A program made the translations under genes and the position numbers. A stretch of DNA of 64,000 nt from Actinobacteria bacterium UBA2286 (GTDB taxonomy: Bacteria; Actinomycetota; Coriobacteriia; Anaerosomatales; Anaerosomataceae): NCBI GenBank assembly GCA_002345925.1, contig DDWM01000047.1, positions 13,918-77,917 of the forward strand, given 5' to 3'. The notes below the pieces were generated by a model. That model ran no database searches. It worked only from the letters and a program-made list of their open reading frames with translations, and had not been told where the DNA came from. Shown here in pieces: positions 44,583 through 52,412 of this stretch (position 1 is the stretch's first letter; each line of letters starts with the position of its first letter).

Positions 44583-46193
44583 TCACTCCGGCGCCACGAG
44601 CCGGATAGTCTGCACGTAGAGTCCGTCGGGGCGCACGTCCGAGAGTGCATCCGAGGGAGCAACATATTCGATGAAGCGTCCGACGATCTTGTCTTTGGCA
44701 AGGTTGGAGCCGGGTTCGATGAAGAACGCCGCAAGGCTCACAACGCGCATGGGCGACTTGCCTGTCACAACCTGCATCTTCTCAACGACCGGCACGTACA
44801 CAACACGTGATGTTCCGGGCCGGCCGAGCGCCTCCCACTGGCTGAAGGTCAAGACGTCACCGGCGAACCGATCATCCAGCGCCTTCTCAGTGCTCGGCCC
44901 GGAAAGGGTTCCCGGCTCGGTCCAGACGGTGTCCCCGATATGGACGACGAAGGGGAACTCCTCGGCCAGGTAGTGATAGTAGGCGGGCGGTTTGTAGCCC
45001 GGGTCTGAGGTGATGTCGTACTCCGCAGGGTCCTGCGGATCACGCCAATTTGGCGGGTGCCTGAGCGACGCGAGGTCGATGGCGCAGAAGTTGCCGACCT
45101 CCCCCGCACCCCCAACTACCTTGAGTTCGTATTCGTTCCCGTACACGTATTCGTTCAGCTGTACTGACACCGTGACCGCTTCACCGGGACCCGCCACGTA
45201 GCGCGCAAGCGTGATGTCGGAGATAGGGTACGTCGAGCGGCGCACGAGAAGCATCGCTGCATCAGTGACGGTGGTCTTCCCGACGCTCACGTCGACCGGG
45301 AACGACGTCCACAGATCGTCGACAGTGGGTACACTGAGTGCGATTGACCAGAGGTTCGGCTGTCCAGAGACAGCTGAGAGCTTAAGGTTCTTCCCGTTGA
45401 ATCGTGCGTCGGGCTTGTCTGCAGCGCGAACGTAGAGCCGAACGGCTGCTCCTGAACCAGAAGTCACAACGTACTTGTCGAGGTAGACGTCCTCGATCGC
45501 ACAGCCCACTGGCGGCACAAAGACGGCGGCCGCACCTGAGACCTGCTCTGGCACGCCGTTCGGGTAGCTGCTTGTTCCGTCGGGATACGCAGTCTGCGAG
45601 TTGTATGCCGTGACGTCCACCTGATACCCGTCAAGCGAGCGTGTCGAGGGGGTAACGATACTGCCCTGCCACATACCGCCGCCACGGTCGCTAAGCCACA
45701 CTTCCGGACCGCCTGCGATGCGCGCCGAAACCTTGGTCGCGTGCACAACCGGCACCGACCACGGCACCATGCCACGCATGCCCGTGAGGTAGGCGACCTG
45801 CGCCCTGGCTCGAGCCTGCACGGGCGCGGTCTGCAACCCGAGGACGCGTGCGAAGAAGAGCGGAGACTCCTTCTCCACGGCCACCTGGACGTACTGGTCG
45901 GTCACCACCGTGTCCGGCGGATCGCTGAGCATCACCAGACCGTCGCCAGGCTTAGAAGCATTCTGAGCGGCGAACGACTCTGCCTCAATCAGTGCAGCAG
46001 CATGACTACCACCATCAGCTAGGATGCGGCAACCCGCAAGAGCACCAGCGTCGGCGGCTGTTTGGAGCTGTCGACGAACGCTCAAGAGATAGCCCACGTC
46101 CACAGCTATGGCCGCGAACAACACAAGAACAACTATGAGAATGGCAACCGTGACAGCGACTCCGCCATCATCGCGCCGAATAAGCGACTTCAT
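44583..46193 (-). CDS. TadG-like pilus assembly protein
   Basis: About 536 residues; a GTG three codons earlier (46200-46202), overlapping the tadE stop, is an alternative start. The N-terminus (RRDDGGVAVTVAILIVVLVL, FAAIAVDVGYLLSVRRQLQT) is the TadG/Flp-assembly-associated segment with a prepilin-like GG ahead of the helix. The large extracytoplasmic remainder (~90-536) is beta-rich with no enzyme motif recognised. TadE/F/G minor pseudopilins help Flp fibre formation and surface attachment. Confidence 0.82.
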   Translation of the reverse strand: MKSLIRRDDGGVAVTVAILIVVLVLFAAIAVDVGYLLSVRRQLQTAADAGALAGCRILADGGSHAAALIEAESFAAQNASKPGDGLVMLSDPPDTVVTDQYVQVAVEKESPLFFARVLGLQTAPVQARARAQVAYLTGMRGMVPWSVPVVHATKVSARIAGGPEVWLSDRGGGMWQGSIVTPSTRSLDGYQVDVTAYNSQTAYPDGTSSYPNGVPEQVSGAAAVFVPPVGCAIEDVYLDKYVVTSGSGAAVRLYVRAADKPDARFNGKNLKLSAVSGQPNLWSIALSVPTVDDLWTSFPVDVSVGKTTVTDAAMLLVRRSTYPISDITLARYVAGPGEAVTVSVQLNEYVYGNEYELKVVGGAGEVGNFCAIDLASLRHPPNWRDPQDPAEYDITSDPGYKPPAYYHYLAEEFPFVVHIGDTVWTEPGTLSGPSTEKALDDRFAGDVLTFSQWEALGRPGTSRVVYVPVVEKMQVVTGKSPMRVVSLAAFFIEPGSNLAKDKIVGRFIEYVAPSDALSDVRPDGLYVQTIRLVAPE

Positions 46194-46198
46194 TACAA

Positions 46199-46660
46199 TC
46201 ACTCGATTCGCATGGTTGCAGTGCTTCTAAGGAGAAACGTCCCGTCGGAAGTCCCGAATATCTCCTGCATGAGCGGTGTGAACACCGGTACTTCATGGGT
46301 GACGGTGACCGTAGCCGCATCACCCACGTCGCCGATGCCGGGATCCTCAGGATTGACGATGATGTCCGCATCCGTGAGTTCGAGACCTGGCGAAGACTGA
46401 GCCGCTTTGTATCTCACGGTACCCGGCGTTGAAACGGATCCCGCCGGATACTCTAGAGCGACCCATCGCACGCCTTCACGCGCGGCGTGAGTGAGCTCGA
46501 CCCACTGGAAGAAAAGAAACCCGAATTGGATGATGCCAACGAGCAAGATGACGAGCATGCCCGAGACAAGAGCAAACTCGACTGCAGCGGCACCGTCATC
46601 GGCACCCGCTCTCTTACGTCGCCACAAAGTAAGCACCCCCCACCGAACAGCCGAACCCAT
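46199..46660 (-). CDS. tadE: TadE-like minor pilin
   Basis: About 153 residues from ATG 46658-46660; a TTG seven codons after the GGTGGGGGG tract is another candidate, so the exact start is uncertain. TadE signature: DDGAAAVEFALVSGMLVILL (prepilin-type cleavage before AAAVEF) followed by VGIIQFGFLFFQWVELTHAA and REGVRWVAL. It lies between flp and the tadG-like gene. The palindrome at 46661-46686 abuts its proposed ATG. Confidence 0.85.
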   Translation of the reverse strand: MGSAVRWGVLTLWRRKRAGADDGAAAVEFALVSGMLVILLVGIIQFGFLFFQWVELTHAAREGVRWVALEYPAGSVSTPGTVRYKAAQSSPGLELTDADIIVNPEDPGIGDVGDAATVTVTHEVPVFTPLMQEIFGTSDGTFLLRSTATMRIE

Positions 46661-46686
46661 CCGGGGACCCGAATTCGGGTCCCCGG
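46661..46686. repeat. 26-bp perfect palindrome between flp and tadE
   Basis: Each arm is CCGGGGACCCGAA and the dyad has no spacer. The transcript would form a very stable hairpin 12 bp after the flp stop, with no T-run. It is more suited to protecting the flp mRNA 3' end, or limiting read-through into the minor pilin genes, than to full termination. Confidence 0.8.
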
Positions 46687-46697
46687 ATACATATCGA

Positions 46698-46880
46698 CTA
46701 CGCCGCGATGAGCTTGTCCAAGACTGTCTGGAACAGAGCTGCGAGCTCATCACCAATCAAGAAGACGACCGTCAGAATGGCAACAGCGATCGCGGCGACC
46801 ATGATGCCGTACTCGACTGCTGTAGCTCCCTCCTCAGCCTTGCTGTGATCGAGGGCCCACGCATAGAACTTGAGCAACAT
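46698..46880 (-). CDS. flp: Flp/Fap-type major pilin
   Basis: 60 residues. The prepilin leader ends EEG, followed by ATAVEYGIMVAAIAVAILTV, the Flp motif with Glu+5 and Tyr+6 and a hydrophobic assembly helix, then a short tail (LAALFQTVLDKLIAA). GGGAGGTG lies upstream of the ATG. A TadV-type prepilin peptidase is needed but is not encoded in this window. Being first in the pilus operon fits high expression. Confidence 0.93.
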   Translation of the reverse strand: MLLKFYAWALDHSKAEEGATAVEYGIMVAAIAVAILTVVFLIGDELAALFQTVLDKLIAA

Positions 46881-47015
46881 GCGAATACACCTCCCTCCAA
46901 ATCCCCCTGGCTAGGACGACACTGCTAAGAACGTCCCCGTCATCTAGGAGGAGACACATCAGTCGAAAGGATGACCCAGGTCTGAGCCGGGTTCATACGG
47001 AGGGATGAGGCTGAG

Positions 47016-47660
47016 TCACTCCGTGGGGGTGGGTGGATGAACGAGGCCGCGACGCATCGCATCGACGACCGCATGCGTGCGATCGCCTTGCCCGAGCTTC
47101 CGCAGGATATGGCTGACGTGCGTCTTCACCGTGGGCTCGGATATCCAGAGTGCTCGTGCGATTTCGCGATTGCTCGCCCCTCGAGCCATGATCGCGAGCA
47201 CGTCCATCTCTCGCTCCGAGAGCCCGGGGTCATCAGACTCGACTCCCGGGGTGCCATGTATGACACGTCTAGCTATGGCACTGTCGAGCACCGTCTGTCC
47301 TTCAAATACGTTCCTGATCGATTCAACGAGCGCTGACGGGCTTGTGTCCTTCATAAGGTAGCCGACCGCCCCTGCGGACAGAACACCAAAGATCTCGTCG
47401 TCCTCGTCATAGCTCGTCAGGATGATCACCTTCAGCTGTGGCCAAGCGTCGAGCATGCTGCGGCACGCTTCCAGACCACCTATCCCTGGCATGTGCAGGT
47501 CAAGCAACACCACATCCGGCTCAGCTGTCTCAAGGAGCATCAATGCATCTTCTCCGCACGCAGCCTCACCGACCACACACATGTCGTGCTCGGACTCTAG
47601 CGATGTTCGGAGCGCATAGCGAACCAGCTCATGATCATCGACTACAACCACTCGTATCAT
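47016..47660 (-). CDS. NarL/LuxR-family response regulator
   Basis: 214 residues from ATG 47658-47660 (GGAAGG upstream). The receiver domain (1-120) has VDDHE, phospho-acceptor D in VVLLDLHMPG (about 54), T in ILTSYDED and K in YLMKDTSP. The C-terminal LuxR helix-turn-helix (~150-210) is LSEREMDVLAIMARGASNRE, then IARALWISEPTVKTHVSHIL. It follows the sensor kinase by 13 bp and precedes flp by ~135 bp, so it is the likely regulator of the pilus operon. Confidence 0.93.
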   Translation of the reverse strand: MIRVVVVDDHELVRYALRTSLESEHDMCVVGEAACGEDALMLLETAEPDVVLLDLHMPGIGGLEACRSMLDAWPQLKVIILTSYDEDDEIFGVLSAGAVGYLMKDTSPSALVESIRNVFEGQTVLDSAIARRVIHGTPGVESDDPGLSEREMDVLAIMARGASNREIARALWISEPTVKTHVSHILRKLGQGDRTHAVVDAMRRGLVHPPTPTE

Positions 47661-47673
47661 CTGGCGACCTTCC

Positions 47674-48906
47674 TCATGCGGGAATGTACGCCCTAACGGC
47701 ACACCCCTGGCCGATTGCAGACACGATGCCAACCTCGCCACCTGCACGCTGTACACGTTGCTGGAGTCCCTGCAGGCCCATGCCGCTGCCCGCATCGCTC
47801 TCTGCTAGCGCGTGCTCCACATCAAAGCCGCAGCCGTCATCTTCCACGGTGAGGCTGACGCCCTCAGACAGATACTCCAGCGCAACGCGGATGTTGCTCG
47901 CGCCGGAATGCTTCACGGCGTTCGTTGTCGCCTCGCGGGCTACACGATAGACACAGGTCTCAAGCTCTGCACCAACATGCCTTGCTTCACCGTTCACGAC
48001 AAGACTCACCTCGCGAGTCCCATCGTTTGCGATTTCGTGCAACCAATACTCGATGGCGCCCACAAGCCCCAATTCCTGCAGCTTTGCGGGGCGAAGGTCG
48101 TAAATGTAGCGACGAATCTCCCCCTGGCTCCCCGCTAGGAGCTCCTGGATCTCGGAAATCTGACTCACAACCCGCGCTGGATCTCGCATCACCTGTCGCT
48201 TGCACACCTCGAGCGACAGCGAGATTGAGAAGAGTGACTGCGCAATACCATCGTGCATTTCGCGCGAGATCCTCTCGCGTTCGCTGGAAAGCAGCGCATA
48301 GCGAGACTCCTCGGCGAGTCGGGCATTCTCGATAGAGGCCGCAGCGAAGGCACCAAGGATCGAAAGGAATGCGGTCTGCTCGCCACGAAGCCTATGCGTC
48401 ACGGAGTTGATGACACACAGAACCCCGAGCGGCCGATCCTGAACCCTCACGGGGACGGCCATGCACCACGCGCCGACCCCTTCATCGACTTCAAAGAACG
48501 GTTGTCCGTCGGCAAACACCCGGTCGGCCGCGCCTGGAAGCCACCCTCCCCACCACGCCTCATCGTGCTCCGCACGAGAACCGCGCACCATGATGCTCGA
48601 TCCATCAAGCTGGAGTGCGTCGGCTGAGTCATCAACCAGACACAGCACGACCTTCTCGGTGCCGGTGAAGCGCTTGGCTGCATCAACGATGATGCCGAGA
48701 ACATCGTGAACCGTCCGCGCCGAAGACGTTTGAGCGGCCACCGCGTTGAGTGCATTGATGAGTGCGTTATGGCTCGCGGGTCCGTCCGGAACATACCGCG
48801 CGCGAACCTGTCCACGAAGCAGCCTCAATGGCAGCATCCGCAGGAAGTCCTTCGCTCTCGTCGCTCGAACGACCATTACGCGGGGCCCCCCTCCGCGCGT
48901 CGCCAT
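47674..48906 (-). CDS. Soluble GAF-domain sensor histidine kinase (NarX/DesK type)
   Basis: 410 residues with no membrane span. A GAF domain (~50-190; ALNAVAAQTSSARTVHDVLG, AVPVRVQDRPLGVLCVIN) may sense a small ligand or redox state; no haem or Fe-S motif is evident. The HisKA_3 H-box is ERISREMHDGIAQSLFSISL (His about 219), and the ATPase domain contains REATTNAVKHSGA, DDGCGFDVE and GSGMGLQGLQQR. It is cotranscribed with the response regulator downstream. Confidence 0.92.
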   Translation of the reverse strand: MATRGGGPRVMVVRATRAKDFLRMLPLRLLRGQVRARYVPDGPASHNALINALNAVAAQTSSARTVHDVLGIIVDAAKRFTGTEKVVLCLVDDSADALQLDGSSIMVRGSRAEHDEAWWGGWLPGAADRVFADGQPFFEVDEGVGAWCMAVPVRVQDRPLGVLCVINSVTHRLRGEQTAFLSILGAFAAASIENARLAEESRYALLSSERERISREMHDGIAQSLFSISLSLEVCKRQVMRDPARVVSQISEIQELLAGSQGEIRRYIYDLRPAKLQELGLVGAIEYWLHEIANDGTREVSLVVNGEARHVGAELETCVYRVAREATTNAVKHSGASNIRVALEYLSEGVSLTVEDDGCGFDVEHALAESDAGSGMGLQGLQQRVQRAGGEVGIVSAIGQGCAVRAYIPA

Positions 48907-49042
48907 GCCACACTAGTATGCCCCGATAAGCCGATTCACACCAACTCAAGCGCGACGTATTCATGCCAAACCTAAGGAGCCGCCCATATCGAACGGCACT
49001 TCGCTGGGCAGGCTGAGGACATCTTCGGAGAGCCGACAACGC

Positions 49043-49951
49043 CTACGTCATCCGGTCGGCGACTGCCGCGACGATGCCTCGGGCGGCGGTCAGTCCCGGG
49101 GCGGCTTCCACTAGCAGCACCCCGGCGCTCTCGCCGGTGGCTAGGCGCTGCAGCACCGAAGCAAGCGTTGGGTCGAACGGAATCTCGCCGAGAAGCTCAA
49201 GGCCCTCTGCGGCAACGCGCGCCCGGATCCGCTCGGCACCACGCTCTGAGAGGTCTGCCTTGTTGAGCACCACCGCGACCTTCACGTTCAGGCGACGCGC
49301 AAGCGCCACGAGTCGCAGTAAGTCGGATTCACCTGAAAGCGTGGGCTCGGTGACGGCGACCAGCAGGTCGGTGTTAGTGATGGACGCGATAACCGGACAG
49401 CCAACGCCGGGAGGTCCGTCTATCAAGAGGAGCTCCGCATCGCTTTCCTCGGCCATGGTCTTGGCACGGGAACGGACCTCCGTGACGAGCTTGCCCGAGA
49501 GATCCTCCCCTGGGCCAAGCTGACCGAAGGAGACCGGCCCGACCGCAGATGTGCCAGCGAACACCTCGCCGGCGCTTTTCTTCTGCATCGAGATCGCGTG
49601 GTATCCGCAGCTCGGCACACATGCGCCACACCCCTCGCATAGCCAGGGATCCACACGGTACGCGGGCGACTCCTCGTCCCGCTTCGGGCGCACGAGCGCG
49701 TCGAAGCGGCATGCGCGCAGACACACCCCACACCCGCGACACGCGATGGGATCTATGAACGCCTCGGCCCCGCCGGAGAAGCTCTCGGATGCAGTCGTGG
49801 TGACCGAAAGTGCGATAGGCAGATTCGACGCCTCTACGTCGCAGTCGGCGAGCACCAGACGATGGTTCTCCGCGAGCATCACCGCAGCGAGCGCGGTGAG
49901 GGTCGTCTTGCCTGTACCGCCCTTGCCGGAGGCGAACACTATGCTCTTCAC
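49043..49951 (-). CDS. MinD/Mrp-like ATPase with inserted 2x[4Fe-4S] ferredoxin domain (first of pair)
   Basis: 302 residues from GTG 49949-49951, which overlaps the stop of the partner gene (GTGA). The deviant Walker A is FASGKGGTGKTTLTALAAVM. A ferredoxin insert at about 62-125 has CRGCGVCLRACRF and CEGCGACVPSCGY. The remainder is the ParA-like switch (LLLIDGPPGVGCPVIASITN). Paired ATPases of this type accompany the orange protein (ORP) in Desulfovibrio and NifX-like proteins in other anaerobes. A role in metal-cluster assembly or positioning is inferred. Confidence 0.88.
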   Translation of the reverse strand: MKSIVFASGKGGTGKTTLTALAAVMLAENHRLVLADCDVEASNLPIALSVTTTASESFSGGAEAFIDPIACRGCGVCLRACRFDALVRPKRDEESPAYRVDPWLCEGCGACVPSCGYHAISMQKKSAGEVFAGTSAVGPVSFGQLGPGEDLSGKLVTEVRSRAKTMAEESDAELLLIDGPPGVGCPVIASITNTDLLVAVTEPTLSGESDLLRLVALARRLNVKVAVVLNKADLSERGAERIRARVAAEGLELLGEIPFDPTLASVLQRLATGESAGVLLVEAAPGLTAARGIVAAVADRMT

Positions 49952-50862
49952 TCTGCCTCCACGGTCAATTGAGCGATACCGTCCCAGATGGCGTCGAACC
50001 ACCCGGCAGCATCGGGATGCGAATCGAGCACCAGCCCGCCGTCGGCGTAGGCCTCGGCAATCGAGCGGTCGAACGGGATGCGCGCGAGAACAGAAACGCC
50101 TGCATCTAGCAGGTACGCGTCCAGGTCTGCACTACCCGCACCGTCGCGGTTGATGACAACGCCCATTGGGATTCCCAGATCTCTGCCGAGACGAACCGCC
50201 AGGTCCAGGTCGTGAAGGCCGAACGGAGTCGGCTCTGTGACGAGCACTAGCATATCGACTCCGTGCGTCGCTGCGACAGCCGAACAGGCAACACCGGGAG
50301 ACGCATCGAGAATGGTGATGTTTCGGGAGAACACGTCGGCCTGACGCCTTGCGGCTCTGATGACGTTGGTCGCCTTGACGTCGCCGATCTCCAACCGCCC
50401 CGTAACCATCTTGATGCCCCCCGGGTCGGCGACGCCAACGGGGACCGCACCCCATTCGACGTCGCCGACCCGCTGAGGAACCTCGGTTATCGCTGCGGTC
50501 GGACATACAGTCGTGCACAAGCCGCAGCCGTGACACAGTTCGGCGAACACAACAACGGTGTCGCCGAGCAGTCGAATCGCTCCGTACGCGCACGCGTCGC
50601 GGCATTTCCCGCACGAGGTGCATGCAGCCTGATCGACGGTTGCGAGCGGGAAGGTCACCTCTCGGCTGTCGAGGGTCTCAGGCGCGAGGAATAGCGCGTC
50701 GTTCGGCGCCTCCACATCGCAATCAACAAGCACTGTCGGGACACCTGCCCTTGCGGTCGCAACCGCAAGGTTGGTGGCGACCAGCGTCTTGCCGGTGCCG
50801 CCTTTTCCCGATGCTATGGCGATCGTCAGTCGACGTCCCGGCAACATGCCGTGCTCGACCAT
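49948..50862 (-). CDS. MinD/Mrp-like ATPase with inserted 2x[4Fe-4S] ferredoxin domain (second of pair)
   Basis: 304 residues. Walker A IASGKGGTGKTLVATNLAVA, ferredoxin insert CTSCGKCRDACAYGAI and CHGCGLCTTVCPTAAI (about 76-125), and switch ITILDASPGVACSAVAATHG. It has the same architecture as the next gene but is diverged, which suggests a heterodimer. It lies 3 bp after the first NifX-like gene. Confidence 0.88.
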   Translation of the reverse strand: MVEHGMLPGRRLTIAIASGKGGTGKTLVATNLAVATARAGVPTVLVDCDVEAPNDALFLAPETLDSREVTFPLATVDQAACTSCGKCRDACAYGAIRLLGDTVVVFAELCHGCGLCTTVCPTAAITEVPQRVGDVEWGAVPVGVADPGGIKMVTGRLEIGDVKATNVIRAARRQADVFSRNITILDASPGVACSAVAATHGVDMLVLVTEPTPFGLHDLDLAVRLGRDLGIPMGVVINRDGAGSADLDAYLLDAGVSVLARIPFDRSIAEAYADGGLVLDSHPDAAGWFDAIWDGIAQLTVEAE

Positions 50863-50865
50863 CGG

Positions 50866-51249
50866 CTAGTGCCCGCCGCAGACGTCGCCCGGCTCGATGA
50901 TGGCGACTTCGCCGGCGATGAGTGCCGCGACCGCGTCGCTCACCATGGGACGCTCGTTGTCGAAGTAGACCGTGATACCGACGTCATTGAAGCCAGCAAG
51001 CGGACGACCGCCGATTCCGGCTACTACCAGCGCGGTCACGCCTTCGCCGGCAAGCAGCTGAACCGGCTGCAGGCATCCACCCTCGACGTGCGGCGGATTA
51101 GCCACGATACGAACTCCGGCGACAGCACCATCGGCGATATCGATCACCGTGAAGCAGTCACAGTGCCCGAAGTGCCCGGAGCGCTCGACATCCATACCGC
51201 CCTCGCCGTTGGAGGGCACTGCCAGCACGATCTTCCCATTCTCGGCCAT
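50866..51249 (-). CDS. NifX/NifB-like (ORP-family) cofactor-binding protein
   Basis: 127 residues. Dinitrogenase Fe-Mo-cofactor-family fold: KIVLAVPSNGEGGMDVERSG, HFGHCDCFTVIDIADG and GEGVTALVVAGIGGRPLAGF. The C-terminus ends GDVCGGH. Together with HCDC this gives several metal-ligand candidates. No nitrogenase genes are nearby, so the role is probably not nitrogen fixation but handling of a Mo, Fe or Cu-S cluster, as for ORP. Confidence 0.85.
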   Translation of the reverse strand: MAENGKIVLAVPSNGEGGMDVERSGHFGHCDCFTVIDIADGAVAGVRIVANPPHVEGGCLQPVQLLAGEGVTALVVAGIGGRPLAGFNDVGITVYFDNERPMVSDAVAALIAGEVAIIEPGDVCGGH

Positions 51250-51273
51250 GTGAATTCCTTTCTCGTGCCAGCC

Positions 51274-51633
51274 TTAGCCGGCGTGGGCTTCGCCCGCTTC
51301 TGTGAGTTCTTCAAGCGATCCTGCGGCGAACGCCGCGATCGCGTCACGCACCGTCATTCCTGCACCGTTGTAACCACGGACCCCGGCAACCCCCAGAGCG
51401 GCAAAAGCCTTAGGGCCGAGATGACCCGTGATGACCGTCTTGGCCCCGTGGTCGGAAACGATCTCCGCCGAGGCGATACCCGCACCCTGCAGTGCGTTGC
51501 GGTTAGTAGCGTTCTCGATTGACTCAAGCGAGTCGTTTTCGGTATCGGCAACGATGAAGTACATCGCGCGGCCGAAGCGTTCGTCGACGCGATCGTCCAA
51601 TCCCGGTCCGAATGCAGAGACGACTACCTTCAT
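51274..51633 (-). CDS. NifX/ORP-family cofactor-binding protein
   Basis: 119 residues from ATG 51631-51633, which overlaps the stop of the glycine-rich gene (ATGA). It has KVVVSAFGPGLDDRVDERFG, RAMYFIVADTENDSLESIEN and GAGIASAEIVSDHGAKTVIT, the standard small NifX/NafY/ORP domain. It lacks cysteines, like D. gigas ORP, which holds its Mo-Cu cluster non-covalently. It is a paralogue of the 50866-51249 protein. Confidence 0.85.
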   Translation of the reverse strand: MKVVVSAFGPGLDDRVDERFGRAMYFIVADTENDSLESIENATNRNALQGAGIASAEIVSDHGAKTVITGHLGPKAFAALGVAGVRGYNGAGMTVRDAIAAFAAGSLEELTEAGEAHAG

Positions 51634-51839
51634 CGCGTCCACCGCCGACCAAGACCCTGACCCATACCCGCGCCGCGCCCCACACCGCGCCCCAGACCGC
51701 GTCCACGACCGAGACCGAGGCCGCGACCGAAGCCGAAACCGGTGCGATTCTCATCCGTCGCGATAGCCATGCACGCCCCGCGGCCACCACCTGTAAGCGG
51801 ACCCTTGCCTTCCGGACCCGTAGCATTACGTCCTGGCAT
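51630..51839 (-). CDS. Small Gly/Arg-rich protein (DUF5320-like)
   Basis: 69 residues from ATG 51837-51839 with AAGGAGG upstream. It opens MPGRNATGPEGKGPLTGGGR-GAC, the usual opening of DUF5320 proteins found beside NifX/ORP-family genes. A low-complexity tail of GRGLGRG-type repeats (~33-65) is likely disordered. It overlaps padR by 14 bp and the next gene by 4 bp. The function is unknown. Confidence 0.75.
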   Translation of the reverse strand: MPGRNATGPEGKGPLTGGGRGACMAIATDENRTGFGFGRGLGLGRGRGLGRGVGRGAGMGQGLGRRWTR

Positions 51840-52278
51840 CGTTCGTACCTCCTTCTGTCTCTGCGCTCTCCCCACCAGGGAAGACGGCTTTAACCTCATC
51901 GATGAGGACTTCGAGCACCCTGCGGCGCTCCTCCAGGTGAGCCAGCCAATGGCCAAGCAACACCCGTCCCTCATCGGTCAGCTTGTAGGCACGACGCTGT
52001 GGACCCGAGTCTCCGTCTTCCCACGTTGAGATGACGGTTCCCGCAGCCTCGAAACGCCGGAGCATCCGGTACAGACCGCCGGGATCAGGCGTAAGCTCCC
52101 CGTCAGTCATCTCCTCGATGATGCGGACGAGGTCGTAGCCGTGGGCCTCAGAGCGCGCAAGTGCCGCCAGAATCGTCGGCTCCAGCAAGCTACCCCGTCC
52201 AACACCGACACCCCGACCACGACCGCCGCCTTCGCAGCAGCGTCGTCGTACAGGCTCAGGGTGTGATAGGTCTTCCAT
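51826..52278 (-). CDS. PadR-family transcriptional regulator
   Basis: 150 residues from ATG 52276-52278 (AAGGAGTC upstream). After a Cys/Gly/Arg-rich start (RRRCCEGGGRGRGVGVGRGS) comes the PadR winged helix (LLEPTILAALARSEAHGYDL, LTPDPGGLYRMLRRFEAAGT, RAYKLTDEGRVLL) and a dimerisation helix (LAHLEERRRVLEVLIDEV). It is first in the NifX/MinD operon and probably autoregulates it. The paired cysteines near the N-terminus could sense metal or redox state; this is speculative. Confidence 0.88.
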   Translation of the reverse strand: MEDLSHPEPVRRRCCEGGGRGRGVGVGRGSLLEPTILAALARSEAHGYDLVRIIEEMTDGELTPDPGGLYRMLRRFEAAGTVISTWEDGDSGPQRRAYKLTDEGRVLLGHWLAHLEERRRVLEVLIDEVKAVFPGGESAETEGGTNDART

Positions 52279-52298
52279 AGTGACTCCTTGTGCGTTGC

Positions 52299-52324
52299 TG
52301 ACATCTATATGTATATGACATCTA
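52299..52324. promoter_or_regulatory. Promoter/operator of the padR operon
   Basis: TGACATCTA occurs twice in direct repeat (52299-52307 and 52316-52324, 17-bp period) flanking TATGTATA, which gives an AT-rich island in GC-rich DNA. On the minus strand TTGCAC then, after 17 bp, ATATAG fits -35/-10 boxes inside the same block. The ATGT..ACAT elements resemble PadR half-sites. Confidence 0.5.
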
Positions 52325-52357
52325 GGTGTGCAAAGCAAGCTCTACCAACATGGAGGC

Positions 52358-52389
52358 ACAAGAAAGGGCGCCGCTTTCGCGACGCCCTT
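52358..52389 (-). terminator. Intrinsic terminator after ftsH
   Basis: AAGGGCGTCGC and GCGGCGCCCTT form eleven pairs (one G-T) closed by a GAAA loop. TCTTGT follows on the minus strand. It lies 24 bp after the ftsH stop and ends the tilS-hpt-ftsH transcript before the padR operon. Confidence 0.8.
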
Positions 52390-52412
52390 GCAGGATTCTA
52401 TTAGCTTACGCG

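Noticed and set aside
51630..51839. CRISPR or tandem DNA repeat in the GRGLGRG-coding stretch
   Set aside because: Repeats are short, codon-level and in frame within a gene; there are no unique spacers.
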